Shown here piece by piece: positions 17,650 through 28,000 of a DNA stretch of 64,000 nucleotides. The translations under genes were made by a program, and so were the position numbers. Under the pieces are notes generated by a model. The model was given only the letters and a program-made list of their open reading frames with translations, searched no databases and had not been told where the DNA came from. Position 1 is the stretch's first letter; each line of letters opens with the position of its first letter. Source of the stretch: Chitinophagaceae bacterium (GTDB lineage: Bacteria > Bacteroidota > Bacteroidia > Chitinophagales > Chitinophagaceae). The stretch is from NCBI GenBank assembly GCA_016721725.1, contig JADKHN010000001.1, positions 2,000,481-2,064,480 of the forward strand. The letters are read 5' to 3'.

Positions 17650-18123
17650 ATGAAAAAACTATTCATGCTCATCCCGTCTCTTTTGCTCGGGATCACCCTG
17701 ATGGCGCAGCCACCGGAAGGTCCGGCTGACAAAGGAATGGTATTCGGCGCCAAAACCGACCTCAATGGCGCTATCCCAACTGAAAAGCTGGCCAGTGCGC
17801 TGAGTAATACCGATGCAAAGACCGCGGAGGTGAAAATTACCGGAAAAGTGGTTGAGGTTTGTAAAGCCGAAGGATGCTGGATCAAGGTGGAATCGCCGAA
17901 CGGTCCCCTGATGGTCAAGATGAAGGATCATGCCTTCCTGGTTCCGTTGTCGCTGAATGGCAAGAATATCGTGCTGGAAGGAACGGCTTCCATGAAGGAA
18001 ACCTCGGTTGACATGCTCCGCCACTATGCGGAAGATGCCGGTAAGACCAAGGAAGAGATCGCCGCGATCACCCAGCCTAAAAAGGAAATCATCATTCAGG
18101 CCAAAGGCATACTGGTACTGTAA
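17650..18123 (+). CDS. DUF4920-type periplasmic protein
   Basis: A 157-residue protein with a signal peptide (MKKLFMLIPSLLLGITLMAQ). The core KITGKVVEVCKAEGCWIKVE, then MVKMKDHAFLVPLSLNGKNIVLEGTA matches the DUF4920 family (an OB-like small beta barrel with the CKAEGCW motif, whose two cysteines could bind metal or redox partners). Its function is unknown. It sits between nusG and rplK, which are adjacent in most bacteria, and has a strong terminator behind it, so rplK needs its own promoter. The family call comes from the motif pattern only. Confidence 0.75.
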   Translation: MKKLFMLIPSLLLGITLMAQPPEGPADKGMVFGAKTDLNGAIPTEKLASALSNTDAKTAEVKITGKVVEVCKAEGCWIKVESPNGPLMVKMKDHAFLVPLSLNGKNIVLEGTASMKETSVDMLRHYAEDAGKTKEEIAAITQPKKEIIIQAKGILVL

Positions 18124-18152
18124 AACAGTTGTTTGCGCCGCTTAAAACGAAT

Positions 18153-18179
18153 ATCCCGGACTTTCCGGGATTTTTTTTG
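18153..18179 (+). terminator. Terminator between the DUF4920 gene and rplK
   Basis: ATCCCGGA (18153-18160) and TCCGGGAT (18164-18171) form an 8-bp stem with a three-base loop and a run of eight T. Confidence 0.92.
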
Positions 18180-18210
18180 CCGGTAAACGTTATTTCTCGA
18201 AGGGATTTCC

Positions 18211-18218
18211 TACCTTTG
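18211..18218 (+). promoter_or_regulatory. -7 box (TACCTTTG) of the rplKAJL unit
   Basis: TACCTTTG is followed by CCCTCCCAAAAAA, the same initial transcribed region as at the tRNA-tuf and tRNA-Asp promoters. The leader to rplK is about 100 bases and includes a short GC-rich inverted repeat (CCCGGCGGGA side). No obvious -33 box is seen. Confidence 0.7.
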
Positions 18219-18325
18219 CCCTCCCAAAAAAGTTCTTAAGCAGATCATATTGATTTGGGAGTCCTTCGCCAGGCTCGGGATTCATTTCCTCCCGGCGGGA
18301 CGCTATCACCAAAAAAAATTAAACA

Positions 18326-18769
18326 ATGGCAAAAGAGATCACCGGCTATGTTAAACTCCAATGTAAAGGAGGACAAGCCAATCCTGCACCGCCAATAGGC
18401 CCTGCCCTGGGTTCTAAAGGTATCAACATCATGGAGTTCTGTAAGCAATTCAATGCCAGGACCCAGGACAAACAAGGGAAAGTACTTCCCGTTTTAATCA
18501 CCGTTTACGCCGATAAGTCATTCGACTTCATCATCAAGACGCCGCCTGCGGCCGTACAATTGATGGATGCTGCAAAGATCCAGAGCGGCAGTAAGGAACC
18601 CAACCGCGTTAAAGTGGGTAAGGTCACCTGGGAACAGGTTGAGGAGATTGCCAAAGACAAGATGGCCGACCTCAACGCCTTTACGCTGAACAGCGCCATG
18701 AGCATGGTCGCCGGTACTGCACGCAGTATGGGCCTCACCGTGGATGGCAAAGCACCATGGGAAAATTAA
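18326..18769 (+). CDS. rplK: Ribosomal protein uL11
   Basis: A 147-residue protein with the N-terminal domain (GYVKLQCKGGQANPAPPIGPALG) and the C-terminal RNA-binding domain ending in VAGTARSMGLTVDGKAP. It binds the GTPase-associated region of 23S rRNA and takes part in stringent control through RelA. The rplA start follows after 24 bases. Confidence 0.98.
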   Translation: MAKEITGYVKLQCKGGQANPAPPIGPALGSKGINIMEFCKQFNARTQDKQGKVLPVLITVYADKSFDFIIKTPPAAVQLMDAAKIQSGSKEPNRVKVGKVTWEQVEEIAKDKMADLNAFTLNSAMSMVAGTARSMGLTVDGKAPWEN

Positions 18770-18793
18770 TTATCAACCTCAAATTTGTAAGAC

Positions 18794-19483
18794 ATGATTA
18801 CGAAAAAAAGAAAAGTAGCAAATGCTAAGGTTGATATGAACAAGGCCTATTCCTTAAAAGAGGCTTCAACCCTGGTAAAAGAAGTAAACACCACCAAATT
18901 CGATAGTTCTGTAGACCTGCACATCAAACTGGGAGTGGATCCCAAGAAGGCAGACCAGGCCATTCGCGGAACCGTATCCTTGCCTCACGGCACAGGAAAG
19001 ACCAAGCGTGTACTGGTATTATGTACGCCGGAGAAAGAAGCGGAAGCCAGATCGGCCGGCGCTGATTTCGTGGGCCTGGATGAGTTCATCACCAAGATCG
19101 AAGGCGGATGGACAGATGTGGACGTTATCGTGGCAACACCTTCCGTGATGCCGAAGATCGGTAAACTGGGTAAAGTACTCGGTCCCCGTAACCTGATGCC
19201 GAACCCCAAGACCGGTACCGTAACCAACGATGTGGCCGGTGCGATCAACGACCTGAAAGGCGGTAAGATCGCCTTTAAAGTGGATAAAGTGGGCATCATC
19301 CATGCCTCTATCGGAAGGGTCAGCTTCGCTCCTGAGAAGATCGCTGAAAACAGCCAGGAACTGATCAATGCCATCATCAAGCTGAAACCATCCTCTTCCA
19401 AGGGTACCTACCTGAGGGGAGTGAGCATGGCCAGCACCATGAGCCCGGGCATTGCGATTGACACCAAATCTGTTCAAAACTAA
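18794..19483 (+). CDS. rplA: Ribosomal protein uL1
   Basis: A 229-residue protein with the L1 pattern DLHIKLGVDPKKADQAIRGTV, LPHGTGK, GPRNLMPNPKTGTVT and GTYLRGVSMASTMSPG. It is part of the mobile L1 stalk and, in many bacteria, the translational repressor of the rplKA mRNA. Whether a repressor site exists in the leader here cannot be seen. Confidence 0.98.
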   Translation: MITKKRKVANAKVDMNKAYSLKEASTLVKEVNTTKFDSSVDLHIKLGVDPKKADQAIRGTVSLPHGTGKTKRVLVLCTPEKEAEARSAGADFVGLDEFITKIEGGWTDVDVIVATPSVMPKIGKLGKVLGPRNLMPNPKTGTVTNDVAGAINDLKGGKIAFKVDKVGIIHASIGRVSFAPEKIAENSQELINAIIKLKPSSSKGTYLRGVSMASTMSPGIAIDTKSVQN

Positions 19484-19502
19484 CCCTTCGATAAACTCAG
19501 GG
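19484..19502. repeat. Short palindromic dispersed repeat between rplA and rplJ
   Basis: The 19 bases begin CCCTTCGAT and end ACTCAGGG; the ends are inverted copies (CCCT...AGGG) and the motif is related to the CTGAG-x-x-x-GTCGAA units at 47575 and 47606 when read on the other strand. It fills most of the short rplA-rplJ gap. Confidence 0.55.
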
Positions 19503-19520
19503 GGACAAAAAATATTTGTT

Positions 19521-20168
19521 ATGACAAAACAGGAAAAAAACGAAGTGATCGAGTTGCTGAAAGGCAAATTCTCACAGTATAATAACTTCTACATCACGGA
19601 TACGGAAAGTCTGACCGTTGCCCAGGTAAGTAAGTTGCGCCGCCATTGCTTCAACAAGCAAGTTGAAATGAAAGTGGCCAAGAACACCCTGATCAAGAAA
19701 GCGCTGGAAAGTCTGGATGCGGAGAAATATGCAGGTGTCTATGATTCCCTGCATAAAGTGACCGCCCTGCTGTTCAGTGAGAATCCGAAAGAGCCGGCCA
19801 TGATCATCAGTAGTTTCCGTAAGGAGAACAACAATGACAAACCCTTGCTGAAAGCCGCGTTCATCAATGGCGATGTATTTGTAGGCAATGACCAGCTGAA
19901 GGCCCTTACCCAGATCAAGACGAAGAACGAACTCATCGGAGAGGTCATCGGCTTGCTGCAATCCCCGATCCAGCGTGTATTGGGAGCCTTGCAGAACAAG
20001 GATGCCGCAAAGGCGGAAGTGGCTGAACCCGTTGTGGCAGAAGCACCGGTTGCTGAAGCTGCTCCGGCCGTGGAAGCCGCACCAGCCGCTGAGAACACTC
20101 CGGCCGCTGACGCTGCTCCAACTGTAGATGATGCAGCTGCGGATGTAACACCGCCGGTTGAAGGATAA
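19521..20168 (+). CDS. rplJ: Ribosomal protein uL10 with an Ala/Pro/Glu-rich tail
   Basis: A 215-residue protein starting at ATG 19521 (MTKQEKNEVIELLKGKF); the longer in-frame form runs into rplA and the short repeat and is not credible. The L10 core (KLRRHCFNKQVEMKVAKNTLIKKAL, and helix alpha-8 region near residue 150 for L7/L12 dimers) is standard. The last 45 or so residues are a repetitive tail of AEAPVAEAAP-type units, seen in other Bacteroidota L10 proteins and probably disordered. It anchors the L7/L12 stalk. Confidence 0.95.
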   Translation: MTKQEKNEVIELLKGKFSQYNNFYITDTESLTVAQVSKLRRHCFNKQVEMKVAKNTLIKKALESLDAEKYAGVYDSLHKVTALLFSENPKEPAMIISSFRKENNNDKPLLKAAFINGDVFVGNDQLKALTQIKTKNELIGEVIGLLQSPIQRVLGALQNKDAAKAEVAEPVVAEAPVAEAAPAVEAAPAAENTPAADAAPTVDDAAADVTPPVEG

Positions 20169-20315
20169 TGAGATTTATTGGTCCGTCGGTTACCTTCCGG
20201 TTCCGTCAGGGCAAATGATACACCTGTCCCGGGTATTTGGGAATAAACAATTTTTTTAAACCTCCGCCGGAGGTCCTCAAGAAGGAACTATGAAGGCGGA
20301 AAAAATGTAAACATT

Positions 20316-20687
20316 ATGGCAGACGTAAAAGCATTAGCTGAATCATTAGTAGGCTTGACTGTAAAAGAAGTACAGGAACTGGCTGAAGTTTTAAAGGCCG
20401 ATTACGGTATCGAACCCGCTGCTGCTGCAGTTGTAGTAAGCGCAGGTGGTGGCGAAGCCGCTGCGGTTGAAGAGAAAACTTCCTTCAATGTGATCCTGAA
20501 GGGCGGCGGCGCCAATAAGCTGGCCGTTGTGAAGATCGTTAAGGAAATGACCGGATTGGGACTGAAAGAAGCCAAAGACCTGGTTGATGGCGCTCCAAAA
20601 CCTGTAAAAGAAGGTGTGGACAAAGCCACAGCCGAAGAACTGAAAACTAAATTGACAGAAGCCGGTGCTGATGTTGAAATAGCTTAA
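20316..20687 (+). CDS. rplL: Ribosomal protein bL12 (L7/L12)
   Basis: A 123-residue protein: N-terminal dimerisation helices (LAESLVGLTVKEVQELAEVL), an Ala-rich hinge (AAAAVVVSAGGGEAAAVEE) and the globular C-terminal domain (KTSFNVILKGGG, KIVKEMTGLGLKEAKDLVDGAPK). It recruits translation factors. The 147-base gap after rplJ contains a CCTCC/GGAGG hairpin at 20261-20273 but no gene. Confidence 0.98.
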   Translation: MADVKALAESLVGLTVKEVQELAEVLKADYGIEPAAAAVVVSAGGGEAAAVEEKTSFNVILKGGGANKLAVVKIVKEMTGLGLKEAKDLVDGAPKPVKEGVDKATAEELKTKLTEAGADVEIA

Positions 20688-20707
20688 TTTTTCAAAGAAT
20701 TGACCTG

Positions 20708-20737
20708 GCCGTCCCGTTCTCCGGGACGGCTTTTTTT
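20708..20737 (+). terminator. Strong terminator between rplL and rpoB
   Basis: GCCGTCCCG (20708-20716) and CGGGACGGC (20722-20730) pair perfectly, then seven T. It implies that much of rpoBC transcription starts anew downstream. Confidence 0.93.
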
Positions 20738-21115
20738 ATGGGTTTCCGGCTTCATTTCCGGAGTAGATGTTCTTAAAGGTGAAAAACCCATTCCGGTAGA
20801 ATCTGTGGTTCAATTTGGGGATCGACCCGCAGACCCAATACGGGGTAGGACCAGGGGGTGATTCCGACCAGTAAAATTCATTCTAAATAATTGGTTATCA
20901 ATTAGTAATATGAAATTTAAAAAAAAGACCGTGCTGCCGGCATTTTTTTTCCACAAAAACCTTTCCAAATTGGCAAAAAATCGTATATCGTAATTAAAAA
21001 ATCGGATTCTTTTCACTACCTTTGCCGTCCTTTAATTTGGGGTTAGTGGCATCAATTGCTTCCTTACCTTCAGGTTAGCGGGTCTTCTGCACATTCAAAA
21101 CGTTTTAATTACAAT
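20738..21115 (+). promoter_or_regulatory. rplL-rpoB intergenic region with an rpoB -7 box
   Basis: The 378 bases hold no supported gene. TACCTTTG at 21017-21024 is a good -7 box about 92 bases before the rpoB start. Around 20820-20875 is a GC-richer island in otherwise AT-rich DNA; an open frame of 48 codons without a start codon crosses it on the minus strand (see rejected items). Confidence 0.6.
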
Positions 21116-24100
21116 ATGTCTGCAACAAAAACTACCGCTGCCAAGCGTATCAATTTCGGTAAAGTTGAACTCCTGGCGGAGACTCCCGATTTGCTCGGAA
21201 TCCAGATCCAATCTTTCAAAGACTTCTTCCAGTTAGAGACCACACCTGATAAAAGGAATGTGGAAGGACTGTTCCGCGTATTCAAGGAAAATTTCCCCAT
21301 CACGGACACCCGTAACATTTTCGTGCTGGAGTTCCTTGACTATTTTGTTGACCCGCCCCGTTACACCATCGAAGAATGTATCGAGCGCGGACTGACCTAT
21401 GCCGTTCCCCTGAAAGCCAAATTGCGCCTCAGTTGTAATGACGAGGAACACGTTGACTTCCAGACCATCGTTCAGGATGTGTTCCTGGGTAATATCCCCT
21501 ACATGACCCCCCGCGGAACCTTTGTGATCAACGGTGCCGAAAGGGTGGTGGTCAGCCAGCTGCACCGCTCCCCGGGTGTATTCTTCGGACAATCGATCCA
21601 TCCCAACGGAACCAAGATCTATTCCGCCCGCGTCATTCCTTTCAAAGGAGCCTGGATGGAATTCGCGACAGACATCAACAATGTCATGTTCGCCTATATC
21701 GACCGCAAAAAGAAATTCCCGGTCACCACATTGCTTCGTTCTATCGGCTTTGAAACGGATAAGGACATCCTCGAATTGTTCGGCATGGCCAATGAAGTAA
21801 AGGCGGATAAAAAGACCCTGGCCGGTTGCATCGGAAAGAGACTCGCCGCACGCGTTCTGCGTACCTGGGTAGAGGATTTTGTGGATGAGGATACCGGTGA
21901 AGTGGTTTCCATCGAAAGGAACGAGATCGTCCTGGAAAGGGACAGCGTTCTGGATGAGACCAATATCGCCATGATCCTCGAAATGGATGTCAAGAGCATC
22001 TTCATCCAGAAAGAAGAAGTCAGCGGCGATTACGCCATCATTTATAATACCCTGAACAAGGATACTTCAAACAGCGAACTGGAAGCCGTTCAGCACATCT
22101 ACAAACAATTACGCGGTGCGGACGCACCCGATGACGAGACCGCCCGTGGTATCATCGATAAATTATTCTTCAGCGACAAACGCTATGACCTCGGTGAGGT
22201 GGGCCGTTACAAGATCAACCGCCGCCTGGGATTAAACTTCCCGATCGAGAAGAAAGTACTGACCAAGGACGATATCATCGCCATCATCAAGACACTCGTG
22301 TTGCTGACCAACGGCAAGAGTGAAGTGGATGATATCGATCACCTGAGCAACCGCCGCGTACGTACCGTAGGCGAGCAGTTATACGCCCAGTTCGGCGTGG
22401 GACTGGCCCGTATGGCCCGTACCATCCGCGAAAGAATGAACGTTCGCGACAACGAGGTCTTCACACCGGTTGACCTGATCAATGCACGTACCCTGTCTTC
22501 TGTGATCAATTCCTTCTTCGGTACATCCCAGTTGTCACAGTTCCTGGATCAGACCAACCCGTTGAGTGAGATCACCCACAAACGTCGTATCTCCGCACTC
22601 GGACCCGGTGGTCTGAGTCGTGAAAGGGCGGGTTTCGAGGTTCGTGACGTACACTACTCCCACTACGGCCGTCTTTGTACCATTGAAACACCGGAAGGGC
22701 CGAACATCGGTCTGATCTCCACCCTGTGCGTTCACGCCAAGATCAACGAGATGGGCTTTATCGAAACGCCTTACCGTAAGGTGGACAACGGTAAAGTGGA
22801 CATGAAAAAGATCACTTTCCTGAGCGCGGAAGAAGAAGATACCGCCAAGATCGCCCAGGCGAACATCGATATTGACGGAAAAGGAAACTTCGTGGAGGAC
22901 AAGATCAAAAGTCGCCAGACCGGTGACTTCCCGATCCTGGACAAGAACGAAGTGGAATATATGGACGTGGCCCCGAACCAGATCGTAGGTCTGAGCGCCT
23001 CCCTGATCCCCTTCCTCGAGCATGATGATGCCAACCGTGCCCTGATGGGATCGAACATGCAACGTCAGGCCGTTCCGCTGATCAAACCCGAAGTGCCCAT
23101 CGTGGGAACCGGTTTGGAAGCCAAGGCCGCACGTGACGCCCGGATCCAAATCCATGCCGACGGAGATGGCGTGGTTGAATTCGTGGATGCCAACGAGATC
23201 CATGTCCGTTACAAAAGAAATGAAATCCAGCAACTGGTCAGTTTCGACGAGGACCTGGTTGTTTATAAACTCACCAAGTTCGTCCGCACTAACCAAGAGA
23301 CCTGTATCAACCTGCGCCCTGCCGTGGTGAAAGGACAAAAAGTGAATGAAGGCGATTTCCTGACCGAAGGCTATGCCACCAAGGGTGGTGAACTGGCCCT
23401 GGGAAGGAATATGAAAGTGGCCTTCATGCCCTGGAAAGGTTACAACTTCGAGGATGCCATCGTGATCAGCGAGAAAGTGGTGAAGGAAGACTTGTTTACG
23501 TCTATCCACATCAGTGAGTTCGAGATCGAGGTCCGCGACACCAAACTGGGTGAAGAGGAACTCACGCCGGATATCCCCAACGTCAGTGAAGAAGCCACCA
23601 AGGACCTGGATGCCAACGGTATCATCCGTATCGGCGCCCACATCAAGGAAGGCGATATCATCATCGGCAAGATCACTCCGAAAGGGGAAAGCGATCCCAC
23701 GCCGGAAGAGAAACTGCTCCGCGCCATCTTCGGCGACAAGGCCGGTGATGCAAAAGACGCTTCACTGAAGGCGCCAAGCGGAACGGAAGGAGTGATCATC
23801 GACAAGAAATTATTCCAGCGCGCCAAAAAGGACAAGAATGCCAAGGTTCGTGAAAAAGCGCAACTGGACAAGATAGAAAAGACGCACGAGAAGAACGAGG
23901 CCGACCTGCTTGAACTGCTCATCAGTAAGCTACAGACCTTGTTGAAGGACAAGACCAGCGCAGGCGTAAGCAACAACTTCGGTGAAGTGCTGATCGGCAA
24001 GGGGGCCAAGTTCAACGCCAAGAATCTCGCCAATATCGATTACCAGAACGTGAACCCGTTGGGTTGGAGCGGTGATGCCAAGACCGATGACCTCATCAAC

Positions 24101-24925
24101 ATCCTGCTGCACAATTACAACATCAAGTTCAATGAAGAACTGGGTCGTTATAAGCGGGAGAAATTCAATATCTCCATCGGGGATGAATTGCCCGCAGGCG
24201 TATTGAAACTGGCCAAAGTGTACATGGCCGTTAAGCGTAAACTGAAAGTGGGAGACAAGATGGCCGGTCGTCACGGTAACAAAGGAATCGTGGCCAAGAT
24301 CGTTCGCCAGGAAGATATGCCGTTCCTCGAGGACGGAACCCCGGTCGACATCGTTCTGAATCCATTGGGTGTACCAAGTCGTATGAACCTCGGACAGATC
24401 TATGAGACCGTACTCGGATGGGCCGGAGAGAAACTGGGTGTGCGTTTTGCCACACCGATCTTCGACGGAGCCAGTGTGGCCGAGATCGATGAGAATATCA
24501 CCAACGCGGGCTTGCCCAAATTCGGTCATACTTATTTGTATGATGGTGAGACCGGCGACCGTTTCGATCAGAAAGCCACGGTCGGTATCATCTATATCAT
24601 CAAACTGCACCACATGGTGGATGATAAGATGCACGCCTGTTCCATCGGACCCTACAGTCTCATTACCCAGCAACCGTTGGGTGGTAAGGCCCAGTTCGGT
24701 GGTCAGCGTTTTGGTGAGATGGAGGTTTGGGCCCTTGAAGCCTATGGCGCTTCCAACATCCTGCAGGAACTGTTGACCCTGAAGTCGGATGATATCATCG
24801 GCAGGGCGAAAACCTACGAAGCGATCGTGAAGGGTGATAATATTCCAAGAGCCGGTATCCCTGAGTCGTTCAATGTATTGGTACATGAACTGCGTGGATT
24901 GGGACTGGACCTGAAGTTTGATTAA
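21116..24925 (+). CDS. rpoB: DNA-directed RNA polymerase subunit beta
   Basis: A 1269-residue protein starting at ATG 21116 (MSATKTTAAKRINF); the in-frame codons from 21056 are leader sequence. Standard beta landmarks are present: the rifampicin-binding region with FFGTSQLSQFLDQTNPLSEITHKRRISALGPGG, the Bacteroidota-type lobe insertions, and the C-terminal switch/clamp region with GGQRFGEMEVWALEAYGA and GIPESFNVL. The rif region shows no obvious resistance substitution at the common Asp, His and Ser positions. Confidence 0.99.
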   Translation: MSATKTTAAKRINFGKVELLAETPDLLGIQIQSFKDFFQLETTPDKRNVEGLFRVFKENFPITDTRNIFVLEFLDYFVDPPRYTIEECIERGLTYAVPLKAKLRLSCNDEEHVDFQTIVQDVFLGNIPYMTPRGTFVINGAERVVVSQLHRSPGVFFGQSIHPNGTKIYSARVIPFKGAWMEFATDINNVMFAYIDRKKKFPVTTLLRSIGFETDKDILELFGMANEVKADKKTLAGCIGKRLAARVLRTWVEDFVDEDTGEVVSIERNEIVLERDSVLDETNIAMILEMDVKSIFIQKEEVSGDYAIIYNTLNKDTSNSELEAVQHIYKQLRGADAPDDETARGIIDKLFFSDKRYDLGEVGRYKINRRLGLNFPIEKKVLTKDDIIAIIKTLVLLTNGKSEVDDIDHLSNRRVRTVGEQLYAQFGVGLARMARTIRERMNVRDNEVFTPVDLINARTLSSVINSFFGTSQLSQFLDQTNPLSEITHKRRISALGPGGLSRERAGFEVRDVHYSHYGRLCTIETPEGPNIGLISTLCVHAKINEMGFIETPYRKVDNGKVDMKKITFLSAEEEDTAKIAQANIDIDGKGNFVEDKIKSRQTGDFPILDKNEVEYMDVAPNQIVGLSASLIPFLEHDDANRALMGSNMQRQAVPLIKPEVPIVGTGLEAKAARDARIQIHADGDGVVEFVDANEIHVRYKRNEIQQLVSFDEDLVVYKLTKFVRTNQETCINLRPAVVKGQKVNEGDFLTEGYATKGGELALGRNMKVAFMPWKGYNFEDAIVISEKVVKEDLFTSIHISEFEIEVRDTKLGEEELTPDIPNVSEEATKDLDANGIIRIGAHIKEGDIIIGKITPKGESDPTPEEKLLRAIFGDKAGDAKDASLKAPSGTEGVIIDKKLFQRAKKDKNAKVREKAQLDKIEKTHEKNEADLLELLISKLQTLLKDKTSAGVSNNFGEVLIGKGAKFNAKNLANIDYQNVNPLGWSGDAKTDDLINILLHNYNIKFNEELGRYKREKFNISIGDELPAGVLKLAKVYMAVKRKLKVGDKMAGRHGNKGIVAKIVRQEDMPFLEDGTPVDIVLNPLGVPSRMNLGQIYETVLGWAGEKLGVRFATPIFDGASVAEIDENITNAGLPKFGHTYLYDGETGDRFDQKATVGIIYIIKLHHMVDDKMHACSIGPYSLITQQPLGGKAQFGGQRFGEMEVWALEAYGASNILQELLTLKSDDIIGRAKTYEAIVKGDNIPRAGIPESFNVLVHELRGLGLDLKFD

Positions 24926-24930
24926 ACTTT

Positions 24931-25030
24931 GAATTTGAATGTTGAATTTTAAATGATTCTTTCAACATTCAATAAGATCAGGTAGTAAGGGTTGAATCAT
25001 TTAACATTTAAAATTTATAATTCAACATTT
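24931..25030. repeat. Long imperfect inverted repeat between rpoB and rpoC
   Basis: TGTTGAATTTTAAATGATTC (24940-24959) is mirrored by GAATCATTT and AAAATTTATAATTCAACA within 24994-25028, with the loop rich in TCAAC/TTGAA steps. It resembles the other TTTAA/TTCAAC dispersed intergenic repeats of this genome. It has no T run at its end, so it is more likely an mRNA hairpin than a terminator. Confidence 0.65.
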
Positions 25031-25037
25031 CTTAAAT

Positions 25038-28000
25038 ATGGCATTCAAAAAAGAAAACCGTCCAAGACCAACCTTTTCGCAGATCACGATCGGCCTGGCC
25101 TCCCCGGACAGTATTTTAGAAAAAAGCTATGGTGAAGTTTTAAAGCCCGAGACCATCAACTACCGCACTTACAAGCCCGAACGCGACGGCTTGTTCTGCG
25201 AAAGGATCTTTGGACCGGTGAAGGATTATGAGTGCGCCTGCGGAAAGTACAAGCGTATCCGTTATAAGGGTATCGTGTGCGACCGTTGCGGTGTTGAAGT
25301 GACCGAAAAGAAAGTTCGCCGTGAGCGGATGGGCCATATCAAACTGGTCGTGCCGGTTGTTCATATCTGGTATTTCAAATCATTACCCAATAAGATCGGT
25401 TACCTGCTCGGCATGAGCTCTAAGAAACTGGAGAGCATCGTATATTATGAGCGTTTCGTGGTGATCCAGTCCGGCATCCGTGCCGATAAGGGCCAGAACT
25501 ACGGCGACCTGCTCACCGAAGAAGAATACCTGGACATCCTGGATACATTGCCCAAAGATAACCAGCACCTGCCCGACGAGGATCCGAATAAGTTCATCGC
25601 CAAAATGGGTGCGGAAGCCGTTCACGAACTGCTGAAACGCATCGACCTGGATCAGCTGAGCTTCGATCTTCGCAATGCCGCCGCCAATGAAACCTCACAA
25701 CAACGTAAAGCGGATGCTTTGAAACGTTTGAGTGTGGTGGAGAGTTTCCGTGACGCCAATACCCGGATCAATAACCGTCCCGAGTGGATGGTCATGCAAT
25801 ATATTCCCGTCATCCCTCCGGAATTGCGTCCGTTGGTTCCATTGGATGGTGGCCGTTTCGCCTCATCTGACCTGAACGATCTTTATCGCCGGGTGATCAT
25901 CCGCAATAACCGTTTGAAAAGGTTGCTGGAGATCAAGGCTCCTGAAGTGATCCTGCGTAATGAAAAGAGGATGCTGCAGGAAGCCATCGATTCCTTATTT
26001 GACAACAGCCGTAAATCCAACGCCGTTAAAGCCGAGGGCGGACGTGCGCTGAAATCGTTGAGCGATGTACTGAAAGGAAAACAGGGCCGTTTCCGCCAGA
26101 ACCTGCTGGGTAAGCGTGTTGATTATTCCGGTCGTTCCGTAATCGTAGTAGGACCAGAACTGAAGATGCATGAGTGCGGATTGCCAAAAGATATGGCGGC
26201 AGAACTGTTCAAGCCGTTCATCATCCGTAAGCTCATTGAAAGAGGTATCGTTAAGACCGTGAAGAGCGCCCGTAAACTGGTGGATAAGAAAGAAGCCATT
26301 ATCTGGGATATCCTCGAGAATATTCTGAAAGGACACCCGGTCATGCTGAACCGTGCCCCGACACTGCACCGGTTATCCATACAGGCCTTCCAGCCAAAAC
26401 TGATCGAAGGAAAGGCCATCCAGCTTCACCCGCTCGTTACTACGGCCTTCAACGCCGACTTTGACGGTGACCAGATGGCGGTTCACGTACCCCTCAGCAA
26501 CGCGGCCATCCTGGAAGCGCAATTGCTGATGCTGTCATCGCACAATATCCTCAACCCGCAGAACGGTACGCCCATCACCCTGCCTTCACAGGACATGGTA
26601 CTGGGATTATATTATATCACTAAGGGAAAGAGATCGACCGAGACTGAAAAAGTAAAAGGAGAGGGCAAGGCTTTCTATTCCGCGGAAGAAGTGATCATCG
26701 CTTACAATGAGAAGATGATCGACCTGCACGCGAATATCAAAGTAAAGGCCAATATGCGAAAGCCTGATGGCAGTCTTGAGAATAAGCTGATCGAAACCAC
26801 CGTGGGCCGCGTGATCTTTAACCAGCACGTGCCAAAGGAAGTGGGTTTCATCAATGCCCTGCTCACGAAAAAATCATTGCGTGAGATCATCGGCGACATC
26901 ATCAAATGGACCAGTGTTCCTGTTACCGCGAAATTCCTGGATGATATCAAGACCCTCGGATACCGTATGGCATTCCGTGGCGGATTGTCGTTCAACATCA
27001 ACGACCTGATCATCCCGGATGTGAAGCAGGAACTGATCGCCAATGCACAGACCGAAGTGGATGAAGTGTGGGACAACTATAACATGGGTCTGATCACCAA
27101 TAACGAACGCTATAACCAGATCATTGATATCTGGAGCCGTGTGGATACCAAGGTTACCGAAACCCTGATCCGTGAACTGGCAGCCGATAAGCAGGGATTC
27201 AATTCCGTTTATATGATGCTGGATAGCGGGGCCCGGGGTAGCAAGCAGCAGATCAAACAGCTGGCCGGTTTAAGGGGCCTGATGGCCAAACCGCGTAAAT
27301 CCGGCTCTTCGGGAAGTGAGATCATTGAGAACCCGATCCTCGCGAATTTCAAGGACGGATTGAGCGTATTGGAATACTTCATCTCTACCCACGGTGCCCG
27401 TAAGGGTCTGGCCGATACCGCCCTTAAGACGGCGGATGCCGGTTACCTGACACGCCGTTTGGTGGATGTCAGCCAGGATGTGGTGATCAATGAAGAGGAT
27501 TGCGGAACCCTTCGCGGTATCGCTACTTCGGCATTGAAAGATAACGAGGACATCATTGAACCGTTGAGCGACAGGATCGAAGGACGTACCTCATTGCACG
27601 ATATTTTCCACCCGGTCTCCGATGAATTGCTCATTCATGCCGGTGAAGAGATCAGCGCTGAAATGTCGCGCCTCATCGAGGACAGTGGTATCGAAGCCGT
27701 TGAGATCCGCTCGGTGCTCACCTGCGAAAGCAAGCGTGGCGTATGTGTGAAATGCTATGGTAAGAACCTGGCTTCCGGTATGCTGGCCCAGCGCGGAGAC
27801 GCCGTGGGTATCATCGCCGCACAAAGTATCGGTGAACCGGGTACACAGCTTACCCTGAGGACCTTCCACGTGGGTGGTGTGGCCGGATCAGCTTCGGTTG
27901 AATCCTCCCTGCCCGCCAAATTCGACGGAACGCTTCAGTTCGACGGACTGCGTACCGTATCTACAGAGAATAATGAAGGCAAGAAAGTACATGTGGTCAT

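Noticed and set aside
20820..20880. GC-rich stretch in the rpoB leader as a possible FMN riboswitch
   Set aside because: A few words resemble parts of the RFN element, but the conserved helices are absent and rpoB is not a flavin gene.
20755..20905. Minus-strand frame of 48 codons after rplL (EFYWSESPPGPTPYWVCG...)
   Set aside because: It has good composition but no start codon, is closed by TAG just upstream, and lies in the rpoB leader. Not enough support for a gene.
22535..23641. 368-codon frame antisense to rpoB
   Set aside because: A shadow of rpoB with no motifs of its own.
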